Below, piece by piece: positions 43,709 through 52,072 of a stretch of DNA of 64,000 bases (position 1 is the first letter of the stretch; each line of letters begins with the position of its first letter). Made by a program: the position numbers and the translations under genes. The notes below the pieces were generated by a model, which saw only the letters and a program-made list of their open reading frames with translations, searched no databases and was not told where the DNA came from. The stretch comes from Paenibacillus silvae (GTDB lineage: Bacteria > Bacillota > Bacilli > Paenibacillales > Paenibacillaceae), in the NCBI RefSeq assembly GCF_014639235.1, contig NZ_BMFU01000002.1, positions 186,001-250,000 on the forward strand. The letters run 5' to 3'.

Positions 43709-44410
43709 GTGAACAAGTGGCTCAAAACGATTCTTTTTCTGATGGCCTCTGTATTTCTTACCCGGATGATCCCGTTCTCATCCTTATTTCGTAATCTGGA
43801 TACGATGATTCATGAATTCGCGCATGCGCTAATGACACTGGTGTTGTCCGGCAAGGTGCTGCGGATTGAATTGTATGCGGACCACAGTGGTGTAACGTAT
43901 TCATCCATGCTGACACCAGGGAGATCGATATTGGTTTCGCTGGCGGGTTACATTGGGGCATCGCTGTTTGCATGGTTATTGTTCTATCTGTATCGCAAAG
44001 GTCGGCACATATGGGGACTGGGATTAATGACGGCTGTGGCTCTTGTCTCATTGCTGTTGTATGTCCGAGGAGAATTCGGCATGCTGTGGTTGACCGGGTT
44101 TATTGCTCTGAATGTAGTTATCATGATCTTCGGGGCTAAGATTTCCAAGTATTATTATTTGCTGCTCGCCTTCATTACGCTGGAGGAGTCGGTGGTCAGT
44201 GCGATGTATATCGGCTGGGCGTCCTTGACACGTCCGTCTCAGGCGGGAGATGCAGCAAATCTGGCACAGCAGACATTTCTGCCTGCGTTGTTCTGGGGTA
44301 CGCTGTTTGCTTTGTTTGCTCTATGGTGTGCAAGGGGAGCGCTCACACTTTTCTTCCGCAAAGAAGGCACGGCAAATGCGCCTAGGTCTCGCAGGTTCGA
44401 CCGAGCATAA
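43709..44410 (+). CDS. M50-like membrane metallopeptidase
   Basis: A 233-residue polytopic membrane protein with the zinc-protease motif HEFAH (H35-H39) inside or next to the second hydrophobic region, as in M50B/site-2-protease-like families. About five or six further hydrophobic segments follow. The start is GTG 43709, 8 bases after AAGGAGGTC. Substrate unknown. It lies 43 bp after the uncharacterised gene and is followed by a terminator. Confidence 0.8.
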   Translation: MNKWLKTILFLMASVFLTRMIPFSSLFRNLDTMIHEFAHALMTLVLSGKVLRIELYADHSGVTYSSMLTPGRSILVSLAGYIGASLFAWLLFYLYRKGRHIWGLGLMTAVALVSLLLYVRGEFGMLWLTGFIALNVVIMIFGAKISKYYYLLLAFITLEESVVSAMYIGWASLTRPSQAGDAANLAQQTFLPALFWGTLFALFALWCARGALTLFFRKEGTANAPRSRRFDRA

Positions 44411-44452
44411 TCGACCGGGTATCACGGGAACAGGCAGCCATGCCTGAACCAA

Positions 44453-44489
44453 AAGCACTTCCTTTTCACAGAGAGAGGGAGTGTTTTTT
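44453..44489 (+). terminator. Intrinsic terminator after the M50-like gene
   Basis: AAGCACTTCC (44453-44462) pairs with GGGAGTGTTT (44477-44486) using two wobble pairs, then six T. A small perfect hairpin CAGGCA/TGCCTG precedes it. Confidence 0.75.
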
Positions 44490-44517
44490 CGCTTTTTCAT
44501 TTCTTGATCAGTAACAG

Positions 44518-44889
44518 TTAATCCCCGAGGTTATCCCACAATGCATAAAAATAATAAATTTCCTCCATAATCGCTTGGTCATCCTTCGCCGCAATACCAC
44601 CCTGCATTCGTGCGAGTGCACCCAGAATATCATAGATGGTCTCGCGTTCCACACTGAACTGGATACGATTGACGATGCGATCCCAGGCTTGCATGGCATA
44701 GTCGACCTGTGCTTTGGCTTTGGTCCACTGCTTGTCCTGAACGTGCTTCTCCAGCAGCTGTATAGATTCGAATAACCGATCCTGCGTACCAAAAGGTTTT
44801 TTCAGCCAAGTCCCGCTAACCATAATAGCGATAAACAGTAACAGCATGACGATGGGGATTGCATAGAGCAGCCATGATTGTTTTTTCAT
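44518..44889 (-). CDS. DUF4363-family protein
   Basis: A 123-residue protein with one N-terminal membrane anchor (LLYAIPIVMLLLFIAIMVSGTWL) and a helical extracellular or periplasm-side domain (SIQLLEKHVQDKQWTKAKAQVDYAM), as in DUF4363. Such genes commonly follow a DUF421 gene; here its start overlaps the DUF421 stop in an ATGA. Function unknown. Confidence 0.83.
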   Translation of the reverse strand: MKKQSWLLYAIPIVMLLLFIAIMVSGTWLKKPFGTQDRLFESIQLLEKHVQDKQWTKAKAQVDYAMQAWDRIVNRIQFSVERETIYDILGALARMQGGIAAKDDQAIMEEIYYFYALWDNLGD

Positions 44890-45620
44890 TTTCTGCCCTC
44901 CTTGTTGTCCTCTTCAGGTTCTGACTTTTCAGGTAGCTGATCCTTGTACAGATCAATATACAGCTTGTCATTGGGTAAAATGGCGGCAAAGGCAATGTCC
45001 CGAATGGTCAGATTTTGTTTTTTCAATTGCTCGGTTAACCATTGACTGCTTTTGTTTCGCTTCGCCAGATTTGGCTTGATCAGAACGCCATCAACGATCA
45101 GCTCAGTCATGAGCTTTTGGGGTGGTGAATGCATGTGCATGTCACTTGCAGTGACGGGCTGCAACTCCGGTTTCAGTGCAATGGAGAGGGTGCCGTCCGG
45201 CTCGAGAATGCCATAATTGACAGTGGTCAGGTCAAATACATCCTTTTGCCGCAGCATCATGGTAAGTTCGTCGAACTTTACGCGCATTTTACTCAGATTC
45301 TGCTCCAGAATTTTGCCGTTCTGAATGACGAGTGTGGGATCAGAGTCCATGAAGTTGGAGAAGGTACGACTTTTGAGTGTAATGTATTGAAAGAGGATGG
45401 TAATTAGCGTAAATATGGTCAGGGCCACAAAATGAATCCATGCCTTGGACGACAAATCGGTCGCAAACGTACCTGCAATGGAACCGATCGTAATGCCGTT
45501 GATATAGTCAAAATAGGTCAGGTTGCCCATCTGCTGTTTTCCCAGTACCCTCGTATAGATAATTAAGGTGAGAAAAGCGATAATAGCTCGCACGGCAACA
45601 ACCGTCGTTTCCTCCATCAT
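44886..45620 (-). CDS. DUF421 (YetF-type) membrane protein
   Basis: A 244-residue protein with three N-terminal membrane segments (VVAVRAIIAFLTLIIYTRVLGKQQMG, YINGITIGSIAGTFATDL, IHFVALTIFTLITILFQYI) and a C-terminal soluble domain (SRTFSNFMDSDPTLVIQNGKI, then LRQKDVFDLTTVNYGILEPDG), the DUF421/YetF layout. ATG 45620 is preferred; an upstream TTG at 45662 would add 14 polar residues. It forms a two-gene operon with DUF4363. B. subtilis relatives are linked to spores and the cell envelope; no role can be set here. Confidence 0.87.
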   Translation of the reverse strand: MMEETTVVAVRAIIAFLTLIIYTRVLGKQQMGNLTYFDYINGITIGSIAGTFATDLSSKAWIHFVALTIFTLITILFQYITLKSRTFSNFMDSDPTLVIQNGKILEQNLSKMRVKFDELTMMLRQKDVFDLTTVNYGILEPDGTLSIALKPELQPVTASDMHMHSPPQKLMTELIVDGVLIKPNLAKRNKSSQWLTEQLKKQNLTIRDIAFAAILPNDKLYIDLYKDQLPEKSEPEEDNKEGRK

Positions 45621-45796
45621 GTGCAGTTCACCGTCCTTTACATCCACAATCCTTGCCCACAAGCAGGCAACTTATTCCTTCTGCTTCAGACTGCAAACAT
45701 GAAAAGACCGAAGCCCATGATGAAATCACGAGCTTCGGTTCGAGTTACAGATATATAGATAATCAGTTCAAGAGGTAAAGTATGTGAAAAAAGAGT

Positions 45797-46678
45797 TTAT
45801 ACGCCTGAATAAGCCATGAAGCCACCGTCTACAGGTACAACAATGCCCGTCACAAAGCCGGATTGCTGCTCATCTGCGAGCCACATTAATGTTCCCAGCA
45901 AATCCTCCGGTTTGCCGAAGCGGCGCATCGGTGTATGTGCGATGATTTTGCTGGAGCGCTCGGTTGGCGAACCGTCAGGCTGCAGGAGCAGATTACGATT
46001 CTGCTCGGTCAGGAAGAAACCGGGGGCAATAGCGTTGACCCGAATGCCGGACTCCGCCAGATGCACGGCAAGCCACTGCGTGAAATTGTTAATGGCTGCT
46101 TTGGCAGCGCTGTACGCCGGAACTTTGGTCATAGGCGAAGGGGCGCTCATTGACGATATATTGATAACTGTAGCCGGCACATCACGTTCAATCATCTGCT
46201 TGGCAAAAATCTGAGTAGGGATAAGGGAGCCGACAAAGTTTAAATCCATCACCTGACGAAAACCATCAACACTAACATCAAAGAAGGTGGTTACATCCGG
46301 GTTGCCCAGATCCTCGGGTTTAAAAATTTCATTCGTCGTATTGGCGCTTGCATGATTGCCACCTGCACCGTTAATCAAAATGTCACAAGGGCCGAGCTGC
46401 TCGCGAATGATATCTGCCGCCGCCTGCACACTGTCAGCCTGTGTTACATCACATGCAACGGCAATGGCACGACCACCTGCCTGCTCAATAGAAGCAGCCA
46501 CTTCCTGACCCTTCGATACGGTGCGGTTCAGAATGGCGATCTGTGCACCATGTCTGGCAAGCTCTTCAGCCATGGCACGGCATAAGACACCGGCACCACC
46601 GGTAATAACAGCCGTTTTGCCCTTCAGCCGTGGTGTTTGTTCAGAATGTGAGATGGAGCTGTGCTCGTTTCTACTCAT
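45797..46678 (-). CDS. uxuB: D-mannonate oxidoreductase (fructuronate reductase), SDR type
   Basis: A 293-residue short-chain dehydrogenase. The coenzyme loop is TGGAGVLCRAMAEEL, followed by NGAGGNHAS, the catalytic serine region NISSMSA and the YSAAK pair. It is of the B. subtilis UxuB type, an SDR, and unrelated in fold to E. coli UxuB. It reduces D-fructuronate to D-mannonate. It starts inside the uxuA stop (ATGA). The Asn-rich segment GNHASANTTNEIFKPEDLG is typical of this subgroup. Confidence 0.88.
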   Translation of the reverse strand: MSRNEHSSISHSEQTPRLKGKTAVITGGAGVLCRAMAEELARHGAQIAILNRTVSKGQEVAASIEQAGGRAIAVACDVTQADSVQAAADIIREQLGPCDILINGAGGNHASANTTNEIFKPEDLGNPDVTTFFDVSVDGFRQVMDLNFVGSLIPTQIFAKQMIERDVPATVINISSMSAPSPMTKVPAYSAAKAAINNFTQWLAVHLAESGIRVNAIAPGFFLTEQNRNLLLQPDGSPTERSSKIIAHTPMRRFGKPEDLLGTLMWLADEQQSGFVTGIVVPVDGGFMAYSGV

Positions 46679-47742
46679 GCGTTTGACCTCCTTTGCAGTG
46701 AATCCCAGACACCCCAGAGATACATAATACCGAGTGCACGGTCATACAGCCCGTAGCCCGGTCGGCATTGTTCTCCCCACAGATGTCGTCCATGGTCTGG
46801 TCTGGCATATCCTTCAAAGCCAATATCGTGGTAGGCCTCCACAACGCCTGCAATATCTACACTGCCGTCCTGACTGCGGTGAGACGTTTCAATAAAGTCA
46901 CCATTGTCATAGACCTTCACATTACGAATGTGGGCAAACGGGATACGATCTTTGAACTCATGAATCATCGCAATGATATCATTGTCAGGATTGGCTCCGA
47001 GAGAACCGCTGCACAAGGTTACACTGTTAGCAGGGCTGTCATACAGCTTCAGGTATCTGCGAACATTATCCTGATTAATGATGATTTTAGGAAGACCAAA
47101 GATTGGCCATGGCGGATCATCCGGGTGGATTGCCATTCGAATGCCAAGGCGTTCGGCAGTCGGGATGATCTCCTGCAGGAAATAACGGGCGTTCTCCCAC
47201 ATATCTTCTTCGGTTACATCCTTGTAGGCTTCAAACAAACTGGTCAGATACTGAAGACGTTCCGGCTCCCAGCCTGGCATGGTCAGCGCGGAGTTTTCAG
47301 TGATTTTGCGAACAAGCTCCAGCGGTTCGATGTTATGCAATCTGCTGCTTTCATAGAAAAGGGCAGTTGAACCGTCTTTCATCTCTTTGTGCATATCGGT
47401 ACGAAGCCAATCAAAGATCGGCATGAAGTTGTAACAGATGACTTTGACACCTACCTGGGCAAGTTTCTCCATCGTTTTAATGTAATTTGCAATATATTTG
47501 TCCCGGGAAGGCAATCCAAGCTTGATATCCTCATGAATGTTAATGCTCTCTACAACATCCAGATGCAGCCCGGCTTTGTCGGCAGCTGCCTTGACCGCGA
47601 GAATTTTGTCCATCGGCCACTCATCCCCGGCGGGAACATCATGCAGCGCCCATACGATACCTTCAACGCCAGGAATTTGCCGGATGTGATCCAGTGAAAC
47701 TGTGTCATTGCCTTCGCCAAACCAGCGAAAAACCATCTTCAT
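46675..47742 (-). CDS. uxuA: Mannonate dehydratase
   Basis: A 355-residue TIM-barrel enzyme dehydrating D-mannonate to 2-keto-3-deoxygluconate with Mn2+. Family stretches include MVFRWFGEGNDTVSLDHIRQ, VVESINIHEDIKLG, CYNFMPIFDWLRTD, MAIHPDDPPWPIFGLPKI and RPDHGRHLWGE. ATG 47742 lies 8 bases from GAGG; GTG 47751 overlaps that site. With uxuB it forms two steps of hexuronate breakdown; uxaC, kdgK and kdgA are not in the window. Confidence 0.95.
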   Translation of the reverse strand: MKMVFRWFGEGNDTVSLDHIRQIPGVEGIVWALHDVPAGDEWPMDKILAVKAAADKAGLHLDVVESINIHEDIKLGLPSRDKYIANYIKTMEKLAQVGVKVICYNFMPIFDWLRTDMHKEMKDGSTALFYESSRLHNIEPLELVRKITENSALTMPGWEPERLQYLTSLFEAYKDVTEEDMWENARYFLQEIIPTAERLGIRMAIHPDDPPWPIFGLPKIIINQDNVRRYLKLYDSPANSVTLCSGSLGANPDNDIIAMIHEFKDRIPFAHIRNVKVYDNGDFIETSHRSQDGSVDIAGVVEAYHDIGFEGYARPDHGRHLWGEQCRPGYGLYDRALGIMYLWGVWDSLQRRSNA

Positions 47743-47810
47743 TCCATTCACCTCATCATGATTAGTGGAAGCTGCTTTTAACTTTGTGATACGGGGGCAG
47801 TAAATGTAGC

Positions 47811-48542
47811 TTATTGAAAATAGGAAGCATATGTATCCCGAAGCATACTCAGGTCTGTCACGGTCAGGTGCAGATGCTCCTGTGCCAGACGTTCTGCCTG
47901 ATCTGCATCCTGCTGCTGGATCGCTTGAACCATGGATCTGTGCTGCTCGATCAGGTGATCCCAGTGATGATCCGAGGACAGACGGAGCATACGGCTTCGA
48001 TTCAAATGCACACTCATCTGCTCAATCACGGTCCAGGTTTTACTTTTGTTACAGCCTGCAAAAAGAGTGCTATGGAACTCCTCGTCCAGTTGAAACATAC
48101 GCCGATCATCCGGTTCCTTCAGGCATTGCTGCTGGAGTGTAAGATTTTGTTCAAGAGCTGACATCTGCTCGGCCGGAAAATGTGCACATGCCAGACGAAT
48201 GACTGCTCGTTCAAGATGCTCTCGCATGAACCTGGCTTCTTCAACCAGATCAACATGAATGAGGGAGACATACGTCCCGCGCTGCGGATACACTTCAAGC
48301 AAACCTTCCTGGGCCAGCCTTACAAAGCTTTCGCGGACAGGCGTTCGGCTAACCTGGAAGCCCAGCGAGATTTCCTTCTCCGATATGGCTGTGCCCGGTG
48401 GCAGTTCGAGACTCAAAATCTGTTGTTTCAGCGTGTCATAAACAAGATCTCGCGTCGAGTAGGCCTGTTTGTTCAGCGCAGACAGATGACTTGTTATGGG
48501 CGGCAAGGCGGCTTTGGTTGACAACTTCGGGATTTGATCCAC
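47811..48542 (-). CDS. GntR-family (FadR subgroup) regulator of the uxu genes
   Basis: A 243-residue regulator. The winged helix-turn-helix spans about residues 30-98 (YDTLKQQILSLELPPGTAISEKEISLGFQVSRTPVRESFVRL), and an all-helical FCD ligand domain follows, with metal-site residues in EEFHSTLF and EQHRSMVQAI. It starts at GTG 48542, 8 bases after GAAGGAG. It is the first gene ahead of uxuA in the same direction and probably represses the group until a hexuronate intermediate binds. Confidence 0.88.
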   Translation of the reverse strand: MDQIPKLSTKAALPPITSHLSALNKQAYSTRDLVYDTLKQQILSLELPPGTAISEKEISLGFQVSRTPVRESFVRLAQEGLLEVYPQRGTYVSLIHVDLVEEARFMREHLERAVIRLACAHFPAEQMSALEQNLTLQQQCLKEPDDRRMFQLDEEFHSTLFAGCNKSKTWTVIEQMSVHLNRSRMLRLSSDHHWDHLIEQHRSMVQAIQQQDADQAERLAQEHLHLTVTDLSMLRDTYASYFQ

Positions 48543-48568
48543 AACTTCAACTCCTTCATTGCCATACT

Positions 48569-48602
48569 ACCATACAAGTATGGTGAAATGGAAGCGTTTT
48601 AT
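48569..48602 (-). promoter_or_regulatory. GntR-type operator and cre site ahead of the uxu group
   Basis: ACCATAC-AA-GTATGGT (48569-48584) is a perfect inverted repeat 26 bp before the regulator start. Beside it, on the minus strand, ATAAAACGCTTCCA (48602-48589) matches the cre consensus at 12 of 14 positions. Together they suggest pathway-specific and CcpA control. Confidence 0.65.
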
Positions 48603-48709
48603 TTTGATTCTAACGCAAGGGAAAATTGAAGGATATGAGCGCATGGATTGTACGAGGACAAGTGCATGGTTGCGATTAGTTCCGGTTTGTAATATTATTT
48701 AACTATTAT

Positions 48710-48725
48710 GTTTAAATGTTTAAAC
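48710..48725 (+). promoter_or_regulatory. GTTTAAA-TG-TTTAAAC inverted repeat
   Basis: A 7-bp inverted repeat in the spacer before the ArsR-family gene. Read on the minus strand it contains GGTTTAAACAT, which recurs at 58562-58572; GGTTTAAAC is also at 49414-49422. It may be a binding site of the ArsR-type protein. Confidence 0.45.
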
Positions 48726-48819
48726 CAAACGACATAAATATAAACGTTAAATATAAATCAGAAATATATAAGTTGATCTATTTATTTACACGTGAACGAA
48801 GAGGACAGAAAAAACCTGA

Positions 48820-48932
48820 AAAAGCGAAGCGGTCGCCTAAAAGCTTTCTGCAAGAAAGCTACTTCGGAAGCATATGCTGTTCACCGGATTTTCCCTTTGG
48901 AAAAGGGAATCGAAAAAATCTGGGGATAACAG
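48820..48932. repeat. Structured intergenic element
   Basis: A compact group of hairpins: AGCTTTCT-gca-AGAAAGCT (48842-48860), then a nested structure in which CTGTT (48877-48881) pairs with AACAG (48928-48932), GATTTT with AAAATC, and TTCCCTTT with AAAGGGAA (48891-48909). It resembles short intergenic repeats I recall from Paenibacillus genomes; that memory is unchecked. The 95-codon frame across it at 48716-49003 lacks a ribosome binding site and is not accepted. The rest of 48603-49012 is AT-rich; a TTGTGT-17-TTATAT promoter (48965-48993) probably serves the ArsR gene. Confidence 0.55.
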
Positions 48933-49012
48933 CTACTCTCAGGTTGTTCTGTCATCGGAGTGGATTGTGTAAAATCTTTAGCTCAACTTATATAGACAGA
49001 TGAGGTGTACCG

Positions 49013-49315
49013 ATGAGCCAGAAGGCCATATCTATTTTCCAAACCTGTATTCCGTTGTTCCAGGTGTTAAGCGACAATCATCGCCAGTCCATCTTGCTGA
49101 TGCTTAGCGAACAAGGCAGGATGACGGTGAATGAAATCACGGAACAATCAAGTCTTTCCCGTCCAGCCATATCCCATCATCTGAAGCTGCTGCTCGAGAA
49201 GGGTCTGATCTCGGTGGAACAGAAGGGCACACAGCGTTATTATTCGGCTTCCCTGCATGCTTCTGTTGATCTGCTGAAACAGCTTGTTGCTGCATTGGAA
49301 GAGGAATGTTTGTAA
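49013..49315 (+). CDS. ArsR-family winged-helix repressor
   Basis: A 100-residue regulator with the ArsR winged-helix core: LFQVLSDNHRQSILLMLSEQG, then VNEITEQSSLSRPAISHHLKLLLEKGLI and the wing SVEQKGTQRYYSA. It has only two cysteines (C12 and C99) and no ELCVCDL-type metal site, so it is probably not an arsenic/cadmium sensor; it may respond to redox or small molecules. The ATG follows GAGGTG. It lies upstream of an aldehyde dehydrogenase in the same direction. Confidence 0.85.
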   Translation: MSQKAISIFQTCIPLFQVLSDNHRQSILLMLSEQGRMTVNEITEQSSLSRPAISHHLKLLLEKGLISVEQKGTQRYYSASLHASVDLLKQLVAALEEECL

Positions 49316-49412
49316 TTCGAACCATGTAAAACGGTCGGTCATAGGCTCACCAAAAGCAAGAAGCTATGTTTACCAACGACAACATGCCTCGGCATGTATA
49401 GTATACGTTCGT

Positions 49413-49424
49413 AGGTTTAAACCT
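49413..49424 (+). promoter_or_regulatory. Palindrome AGGTTTAAACCT upstream of the aldehyde dehydrogenase
   Basis: A perfect 12-bp palindrome 48 bp before the gene start. The core GGTTTAAAC is shared with 48710-48726 (minus strand) and 58562-58570. A small hairpin CATGCC-TC-GGCATG lies at 49383-49396. Candidate ArsR-type operator. Confidence 0.5.
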
Positions 49425-49471
49425 TTAACAACTACCTTAGATCACTAAAATAAATGAGGAGTGAAGCAGTT

Positions 49472-50869
49472 ATGACAACGTTGCAGGAGTTAAGCAGTGA
49501 AGATGTTCAATTGATTTTGACAAGACAACAGTCGTTTTTTCGTTCAGGAGCCACACGTTCGGCTGAAGTGAGAATACAGCGGCTAACCCGCCTGAAGCAG
49601 GCTATACAGAAGTACGAAACCAGACTGACAAAGGCGTTATACCAAGACCTGGGAAAGAGTGAATTCGAGTCATACACGACGGAGATTGGTTTTATGCTGG
49701 ATAGCATCACACACACGATTCGCAAGATATCAAAGTGGATGAAACCCACCAAAGTCAAAACTCAAGTGGCACTTCTCGGTTCCAAAAGCTTTATCATTCC
49801 TGAGCCATATGGTGCGGTTCTGATCATTGGACCATTCAATTATCCATTCCAGCTTCTCATCGAACCACTGGTTGGTGCAATTGCTGCGGGCAATACGGCG
49901 GTGCTTAAAGCGTCGGAGCATACCCCGGCCGTATCCGCTGTTGTAAGGGACTTGATTGGTGAGGTGTTCGAGCCAGAGTATGTGCAGGTCGTCGAAGGGG
50001 CCAAGGATACGACAACAGCGCTGATTCATGCGCCATTTGATTATATTTTTTTCACAGGCAGTGTACCGGTCGGGAAAATTGTGATGCAGGCTGCGGCCCA
50101 AAACCTCGTGCCTGTCACGTTGGAGCTTGGTGGCAAAAGCCCTGTCATCGTAGATGAACAGGCTGATATTCAAGTGGCGGCTGAACGCATTATCTGGGGC
50201 AAGCTGCTCAATACAGGGCAAACCTGTATCGCACCCGATTATTTGCTAGTACATGAGCGTGTAAAACAGCCCTTGATTGAAGCATTGAAAGGAGCGATTG
50301 CTGCTTTCTTCGGAACAGATATTCAAAATAATAAGGATTACGGGCGCATTGTTAACCATTCACACTTTAAACGACTTACAACACTTATTGAACGAGATCG
50401 CGAGAAGGTGATCTATGGCGGGGCTTCGGATGAGGAGCATCGTTTTATCGAGCCGACTTTGATTGATGCTTTATGGGATGCAGCCACGATGGAGGACGAG
50501 ATTTTTGGGCCTGTTTTGCCAATAATCAGTTATAGTCACCTTGATGAAGCGATTGCTCAGATTGTGAAACGTCCCAAGCCGCTTGCGTTGTATCTGTTTA
50601 CATCCAATAAGGATGTTCAGGATAAAGTATTAACCGAGGTTTCCTTTGGCGGTGGCTGTATTAACGATACGATTACACATGTTGCCAATCCGCGTCTGCC
50701 GTTTGGAGGAGTCGGACATTCAGGCATAGGCTCATATCATGGGCGGTACAGCTTTGAGACTTTTTCTCATATGAAGAGTATTCTGAAAAAAAGCACCAGG
50801 ATTAACCCGCCTGTGCTGTACCCGCCGTATGATAACAAGCTGAAGCTGATCAAGCGTTTGCTGAAATAA
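49472..50869 (+). CDS. Aldehyde dehydrogenase, class 3 (YwdH-like)
   Basis: A 465-residue NAD(P)-dependent aldehyde dehydrogenase of the short class 3/fatty-aldehyde type. Visible are GPFNYPFQL (cofactor), FFTGSVPVGKIV, the general base glutamate in LELGGKSP and the catalytic cysteine in NTGQTCIAPDYLL; the C-terminal EIFGPVLPII is standard. ATG 49472 lies 10 bases from TGAGGAG; ATG 49454 overlaps that site. Downstream of the ArsR gene, with a palindrome in its leader, it is likely a detoxifying enzyme under that repressor. Confidence 0.9.
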   Translation: MTTLQELSSEDVQLILTRQQSFFRSGATRSAEVRIQRLTRLKQAIQKYETRLTKALYQDLGKSEFESYTTEIGFMLDSITHTIRKISKWMKPTKVKTQVALLGSKSFIIPEPYGAVLIIGPFNYPFQLLIEPLVGAIAAGNTAVLKASEHTPAVSAVVRDLIGEVFEPEYVQVVEGAKDTTTALIHAPFDYIFFTGSVPVGKIVMQAAAQNLVPVTLELGGKSPVIVDEQADIQVAAERIIWGKLLNTGQTCIAPDYLLVHERVKQPLIEALKGAIAAFFGTDIQNNKDYGRIVNHSHFKRLTTLIERDREKVIYGGASDEEHRFIEPTLIDALWDAATMEDEIFGPVLPIISYSHLDEAIAQIVKRPKPLALYLFTSNKDVQDKVLTEVSFGGGCINDTITHVANPRLPFGGVGHSGIGSYHGRYSFETFSHMKSILKKSTRINPPVLYPPYDNKLKLIKRLLK

Positions 50870-50930
50870 CAGCTAACCATTGTCACAGACATGAAGTGCT
50901 GTTATGCGATCATAAATGAATATAACTTCA

Positions 50931-50968
50931 AACAGCCTGCCGCTGGACTTATTCCAGAGCAGGCTGTT
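50931..50968. terminator. Bidirectional hairpin between the ALDH and AraC genes
   Basis: AACAGCCTGC (50931-50940) pairs perfectly with GCAGGCTGTT (50959-50968) around an inner CTGG/CCAG. The stop codon of the convergent AraC gene lies in the loop. T runs are poor on both sides. Confidence 0.6.
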
Positions 50969-51860
50969 CCTGTCTGTACCGGGTGGGCGACAAGCCAGAC
51001 CATCGTTTGAATTGACGACTGAAATGGGCAATGTCTTTATAACCGAGCATTAGTGCAATATTTTGCACAGAGAGCTGGGGGTTGCCTAACAGCACTTTAG
51101 CCTCATGCAGCACCATCTGGGATAATACCGCTCGAGGAGACTGTCCAAACACCTGCTTGAATACCCGATTGCAATGTGAAGGACTGATCCCCAGTTCAGC
51201 CGCAATATCGTCAATGCCATAGTGACTGTCGGATTCGTGTCCTTGCTTGAATTGCTGACTCATCAGACCTTGGAGCCGAGTACGGATCATGTGCGCCAGT
51301 TCAATTCGTTCGTATCCATCCGTAAACGTCTGTGCCGCTTCCTGAGACACGGTCTCCCACAAATGCCCGAACAGCTCGAATACCGCCGACTGCAGCTGCA
51401 TACGCTGCACCATTGCGCTGGCAGACTGGTCATGAGCTGAGGACATGAGCTTGTGCAAGACAGGCTCGATCTGCCGGGTTACCGGGCTGTCTGCGCTGAA
51501 CAAGACCTGTTTGATTCGAGCCAGAAGGGAGAGGAAGAGCTGATCATCAATGTCGAAATGCATGCAGAAGTAAGTAAAGCCCAGCCCGTTCCGACTCTGA
51601 CTGGAGTGCACGCTTCCCGGCGGGATCAGGAGCAGCTCGCCTGCATGTTGTACATATAACGTGCTGTTGATGGTCATGTACTGGACACCCTCTGTTACGT
51701 AGTTCAGCTCATACTGAGGGTGCTCATGCGCCGGATAGTCCCAATCTTTCCCGACACTCCGCAGGTGGATTGCGAACAGATTGACGGTTGTTTGCACATC
51801 CGGGTAAAAAACTTCCTGCACATTTTCTCCAAGGTCGGGCGGTAAATAAGTGGAAGACAT
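50949..51860 (-). CDS. AraC-family regulator, probably of the glucuronoxylan genes
   Basis: A 303-residue regulator: an N-terminal cupin-like sensor (DYPAHEHPQYELNYVTEGVQYMTI, then ELLLIPPGSVHSSQ) and a C-terminal AraC double helix-turn-helix (GIDDIAAELGISPSHCNRVFKQVFGQSPRAVL, then SVQNIALMLGYKDIAHFSRQFKRWSG). It is divergent from the GH52-GH67 operon, so it most likely activates those genes on binding a xylo-oligosaccharide or aldobiouronate. The ligand is inferred. Start ATG with AGGAGAAATTC upstream. Confidence 0.87.
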   Translation of the reverse strand: MSSTYLPPDLGENVQEVFYPDVQTTVNLFAIHLRSVGKDWDYPAHEHPQYELNYVTEGVQYMTINSTLYVQHAGELLLIPPGSVHSSQSRNGLGFTYFCMHFDIDDQLFLSLLARIKQVLFSADSPVTRQIEPVLHKLMSSAHDQSASAMVQRMQLQSAVFELFGHLWETVSQEAAQTFTDGYERIELAHMIRTRLQGLMSQQFKQGHESDSHYGIDDIAAELGISPSHCNRVFKQVFGQSPRAVLSQMVLHEAKVLLGNPQLSVQNIALMLGYKDIAHFSRQFKRWSGLSPTRYRQEQPALE

Positions 51861-51929
51861 CTGAATTTCTCCTTATGTATGTTTCTTTTTATACCTGTAT
51901 TTATTAAGATAGCCATAAAGCCGAATGGG

Positions 51930-51943
51930 TGTAACCGCTTTAT
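51930..51943 (+). promoter_or_regulatory. cre-like site ahead of the GH52 gene
   Basis: TGTAACCGCTTTAT lies in the AraC/GH52 divergent spacer and matches the strict cre consensus at 12 of 14 positions. Catabolite repression of the xylan genes is likely. Confidence 0.5.
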
Positions 51944-52072
51944 ATTTTAACATACATCAGCTTGATTTGGGTAAATATCCGATTGATTTGATCATGGTAT
52001 GCGTGGGCAGTGCGTGATAGGATGGGGCTAATGAAAACGTATGCATATCTATTCCGAGAGGGGTTACGGAGA

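Noticed and set aside
48716..49003. 95-codon plus-strand frame before the ArsR gene
   Set aside because: No ribosome binding site, Lys/Ser-rich composition, and it runs across the multi-hairpin element, which explains the open frame.
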